Positions 58,755-59,831 of a stretch of 59,831 nt of DNA are shown in pieces. A program made the position numbers and the translations under genes. The stretch is from positions 1 through 59,831 of the forward strand of contig JAFADG010000001.1 of assembly GCA_023425025.1 (NCBI GenBank). The letters are read 5' to 3'. Every line of letters begins with the position of its first letter. Positions within the stretch are counted from its first letter, which is position 1. The notes beneath the pieces are model-generated. The model searched no databases. It saw only the letters and a program-made list of their open reading frames with translations, and was not told the origin of the DNA. The DNA is from Bacillota bacterium. GTDB taxonomy: Bacteria; Bacillota; Clostridia; Christensenellales; Aristaeellaceae.

Positions 58755-58875
58755 ATTCGTCCTCCATTTCTTCTTCCATCCGCTCTTTCGCGTCCTGCAT
58801 GTAGTCCGGCTCGTACCGGGGCAGGCGCGGCTCGTATATATCCGGGTAGCCTTCGAAGCGGTCAAACGGGATCAT
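58717..58875 (-). CDS. Small acidic phage protein (52 residues)
   Basis: It starts MIPFDRFEGYPDIYEPRLPR and ends in a run of Glu and Asp with helical character (AKERMEEEMEDEYAA). It overlaps the genes on both sides, by 14 and 38 bases. Strong negative charge is seen in many phage anti-restriction or host-takeover proteins, but no function can be given. Confidence 0.6.
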   Translation of the reverse strand: MIPFDRFEGYPDIYEPRLPRYEPDYMQDAKERMEEEMEDEYAATENALEEAD

Positions 58876-59080
58876 GAATCACCGGGCCTATCCCGCCTGC
58901 AAACTCGGCCTTGAAGCCGCTACGTGCGATCAGGTCGGCGTTCTTGGCGTTGAGCGCTGCATTCTCGTCTCGCAGGGCGGAGTTTTCCTTTTCCAGCGCC
59001 TCCTTGGCGTTGCGCTCGCACTTGAGCAGCCATTCCTGGTGGGCAATGTGCTCGTCCAAGGCTTTAAAAAGATGGTCCAT
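58862..59080 (-). CDS. Small coiled-coil phage protein
   Basis: This 72-residue protein has a continuous coiled coil (KCERNAKEALEKENSALRDE, then NAALNAKNADL). GGGAGGGCTGAC precedes the ATG at 59080. Function unknown. Confidence 0.65.
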   Translation of the reverse strand: MDHLFKALDEHIAHQEWLLKCERNAKEALEKENSALRDENAALNAKNADLIARSGFKAEFAGGIGPVIHDPV

Positions 59081-59081
59081 G

Positions 59082-59405
59082 TCAGCCCTCCCTCTCGTCA
59101 ACGATCTTGCCTATCTCGGCGTTGGTCAGTCCGGACGGGGCGCGGCGGTTCCAGTCCTTTACGGACGTCCGCACCGCAGCTTCCTCCTTAAGCATGTTTA
59201 CAGGGGTTGAAAGGTGATATTTCCCGTCCTCGCCAAGCCATTCGTGCTTATCAACCACCCAATGTCCTTTAGTTGAGAGCGAACAGGCTGTACACCGCAC
59301 TTTGACGGCAGAGTTTCCATACTGAACCTCGGACGCTCTGACGATTTCTGCTGCTCCCCCACAGCAAGGGCACGGCAGCAGCTTGTCCATCACGCCCTCT
59401 TGCAT
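59082..59405 (-). CDS. Lar-like restriction alleviation/zinc-finger protein
   Basis: The 107-residue protein has LLPCPCCGGAAEIVR, VKVRCTACSLST and a late DWNRRAP, the pattern of phage Lar-type proteins. Lar of the Rac prophage eases type I restriction. The ATG at 59405 has GGAGG nine bases ahead; the ATG at 59390 gives the more family-like start MDKLLPCPCCGG. Confidence 0.75.
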   Translation of the reverse strand: MQEGVMDKLLPCPCCGGAAEIVRASEVQYGNSAVKVRCTACSLSTKGHWVVDKHEWLGEDGKYHLSTPVNMLKEEAAVRTSVKDWNRRAPSGLTNAEIGKIVDEREG

Positions 59406-59551
59406 ACGCGCTTGCCTCCTTCCATGTGGCTAAACTCCGGCTCTTTCTGATCCGGGGGTTTTGTTGCAAAGTACGCGCCCACAACAAGGCCGACGCTGAA
59501 TACCAGCAGGAACGCCGCGCCGCCGGCTAGGAATATCAAAACGTAATTCAC
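59390..59551 (-). CDS. Small membrane protein (53 residues)
   Basis: GTG start with GGAGG seven bases ahead; MNYVLIFLAGGAAFLLVFSV leads one membrane helix of about 25 residues, followed by a polar tail. Its TGA shares bases with the next start. Function unknown. Confidence 0.65.
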   Translation of the reverse strand: MNYVLIFLAGGAAFLLVFSVGLVVGAYFATKPPDQKEPEFSHMEGGKRVCKRA

Positions 59552-59563
59552 TTGACATCCTCC

Positions 59564-59831
59564 TTACGGCTTTTTGAAGCAGTAGAACACACCATTTACG
59601 TCGCAATATACGCCGTATCCAGCAACCCATAGCCCCCAACGGGTCTTGATGTAGTTGACGTGCTTTTGATCGATAGATAGGCCAGAACAGATATGGGTAA
59701 TCAGCGTATACAACCTTGCGTCCCTGGCAGCGGCCCAGGCAGCGGCCCAGGCAGCGTCCCTGGCAGCGTCCCTGGCAGCGTCCCTGGCAGCGTCCCTGGC
59801 AGCGTCCCTGGCAGCGTCCCTGGCAGCGTCC
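59564..59831 (-). CDS. Ala/Arg-repeat phage protein, 5' end outside the window
   Basis: The visible 88 codons open with DAAR/DAAW four-residue repeats, then DARLYTLITHICSGLSID and GVYCDVNGVFYCFKKP before a TAA stop. Proteins with such repeats and this C-terminus are known from Gram-positive phages; their function is unknown. The start lies past the right edge. Confidence 0.75.
   Translation of the reverse strand, partial: DAARDAARDAARDAARDAARDAARDAAWAAAWAAARDARLYTLITHICSGLSIDQKHVNYIKTRWGLWVAGYGVYCDVNGVFYCFKKP
59718..59831. repeat. 12-bp tandem repeat coding for DAAR/DAAW
   Basis: GCAGCGTCCCTG repeats with exact copies at the right edge and two variants (GCAGCGGCCCAG) near its start. The period of 12 keeps the reading frame, so copy number can change without breaking the protein. 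The array runs out of the window. Confidence 0.9.

Noticed and set aside
26040..59831. Whole-prophage recoding of UGA to an amino acid
   Set aside because: Many prophage genes end properly at TGA, with tight ATGA-type overlaps to the next gene. Reading all of them through would ruin gene ends, so only limited readthrough is considered.
59718..59831. CRISPR array at the right edge
   Set aside because: The 12-bp units are contiguous, with no spacers, and translate to DAAR repeats in a gene with a normal stop.

Overview
The window looks like a high-GC Firmicute chromosome, probably a gut-type Clostridium relative. The signs are strong AGGAGG ribosome sites, many GTG and TTG starts, LacI and DeoR regulators, and sugar ABC importers with no ATPase gene of their own. 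It falls into two halves that meet at a tRNA gene.

Bases 1 to about 25.9 kb are a carbohydrate-use island. One leftward operon encodes a LacI-type regulator, two permeases and a solute-binding protein, with two copies of a GGAACGTTCC-type operator in front. A second leftward operon starts at a consensus promoter (12.46-12.49 kb). It encodes a binding protein, a racemase-like protein, a class II aldolase, a DUF1537-type sugar-acid kinase and a 1134-residue GH38-like enzyme. A third starts at a consensus promoter (19.87-19.90 kb) and encodes two permeases and two GH38 alpha-mannosidase-type enzymes. A DeoR-type regulator lies next to a rightward operon of an FGGY kinase, an AraD/FucA-type aldolase, a wrecked GH2 beta-mannosidase pseudogene, a GtfA-like sucrose phosphorylase and a wrecked FAD-oxidoreductase pseudogene. 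The set suggests uptake of mannose-containing glycans or glycosides, trimming in the cytoplasm and kinase/aldolase breakdown. The exact substrate cannot be read from sequence.

From tRNA-Arg(CCT) at 25.96 kb to the right edge is a siphovirus-type prophage, almost wholly on the minus strand. Right to left it runs: early small proteins; a PD-(D/E)XK nuclease; two DNA methyltransferases and SSB; a replisome organiser holding a likely origin, and DnaB; RusA; many small zinc-finger proteins; a late regulator; an unusual tRNA; a phosphoesterase; HNH and terminase; an HK97-type portal, protease and capsid; connectors; tail genes; and a holin/endolysin module. No integrase is in view; integrase and immunity genes are expected beyond the right edge.

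The most striking system is in the prophage. It carries a 73-nt tRNA with anticodon UCA, which would read UGA, and a compact D-arm. Two downstream genes, SSB and the RinA/ArpU-like regulator, have no ATG, GTG or TTG at their expected start. Each begins in frame just after the UGA stop of the gene before it. The major capsid, major tail and tape-measure genes all end in a double UGA UGA stop. Together this suggests, without proving it, that UGA readthrough or near-cognate initiation controls particular phage genes.
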